From Macrostomum hystrix (taxonomy: Eukaryota; Platyhelminthes; Macrostomidae): DNA of 64,000 nt. The DNA lies in NCBI GenBank assembly GCA_950097015.1, contig CATNEN010000038.1, positions 20,744,001 to 20,808,000 on the forward strand. The letters are read 5' to 3'. Numbering within the stretch: the stretch's first letter is position 1; the number at the start of each line of letters is the position of its first letter. Of the stretch, positions 63,699 through 64,000 are shown in pieces. The notes below the pieces were generated by a model that saw only the letters and a program-made list of their open reading frames with translations, had not been told where the DNA came from and ran no database searches. Position numbers and translations under genes: made by a program.

Positions 63699-64000
63699 GG
63701 GGGTTCGGTGAAAGAGCGGTTAACGCGTTTGCCTCTCGCACCTAGGATCCCTGAGTTCGATTCCACGGCGAGGCCACATTTATTTGGGGCGCAGCCGCGG
63801 AGAGAAGGCTTGGCGGCTTGTCGTGCAATTTACGCCCTTGAGGGCCAACCTCCAAGGCACAGTGAGAGTGTACACTGCCTGACGATGAGAAAGTCAGGGC
63901 AGATGTACACACCTGTGTGAGCGTGTGCCTGCGTACAGTATCTGTGTGCGTGTGAGCTCAGGAGTCAGTGGGCAGAATTGCCTGGCTGCGGGTCTAGTTT
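63699..64000 (+). mobile_element. SINE family 1, cut by the window edge
   Basis: Head GGGGGTTCGGTGAAAGAGCG with B box AGTTCGATTCC, then the standard body to CTGGCTGCGGGTCTAG. Close to the young copies at 18095 and 31257. Confidence 0.9.

Overview
This is animal nuclear DNA. The genes are split by GT-AG introns and encode metazoan proteins: an EGF-domain secreted protein, L-threonine ammonia-lyase, ALDH8A1, a DEG/ENaC channel, a BAR-RhoGAP of the ARHGAP17/44 (RICH) group, and TRRAP. The density of minisatellites, BEL/Pao and P-like elements and two tRNA-derived SINE families suggests a repeat-rich invertebrate. A free-living flatworm or other lophotrochozoan is my guess, from gene content and style only; the sequence does not name the species.

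Layout. 1-3 kb: 5' part of a secreted EGF protein (-), SINE and fold-back debris, and a small secreted Cys protein (-). 3.5-8 kb: a complete seven-exon threonine ammonia-lyase (+). 8.4-8.8 kb: a two-exon 87-aa membrane or secreted protein (-). 9.5-18.8 kb: one 40-bp minisatellite broken by a fold-back element and a BEL/Pao LTR retrotransposon (-) with 315-bp LTRs and a 5-bp target duplication; the retrotransposon's 5' LTR is itself split by a SINE. 20.1-20.9 kb: a two-exon secreted 97-aa peptide precursor (+). 21-25 kb: minisatellites. 25.3-39.9 kb: complete nine-exon ALDH8A1 (-). Its intron 3 holds an uninterrupted DEG/ENaC gene, a P-like THAP element, a gene relic and a Tc1/mariner derivative. 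43.2-53.6 kb: complete nine-exon BAR-RhoGAP (-). 53.7-58.3 kb: AT-rich interval between divergent genes, rich in AGGCCTA. 58.3-64 kb: the first seven exons of TRRAP (+), continuing past the window.

Exon models were assembled by hand from reading frame, splice sites and phase. The ALDH8A1, RhoGAP, threonine ammonia-lyase and TRRAP models keep phase at every junction. Single-base errors in hand-counted coordinates are possible. No two genes form an operon. The strongest general pattern is that most of the longer introns carry their own, unrelated minisatellite, and at least one array grew inside a hAT-like MITE.
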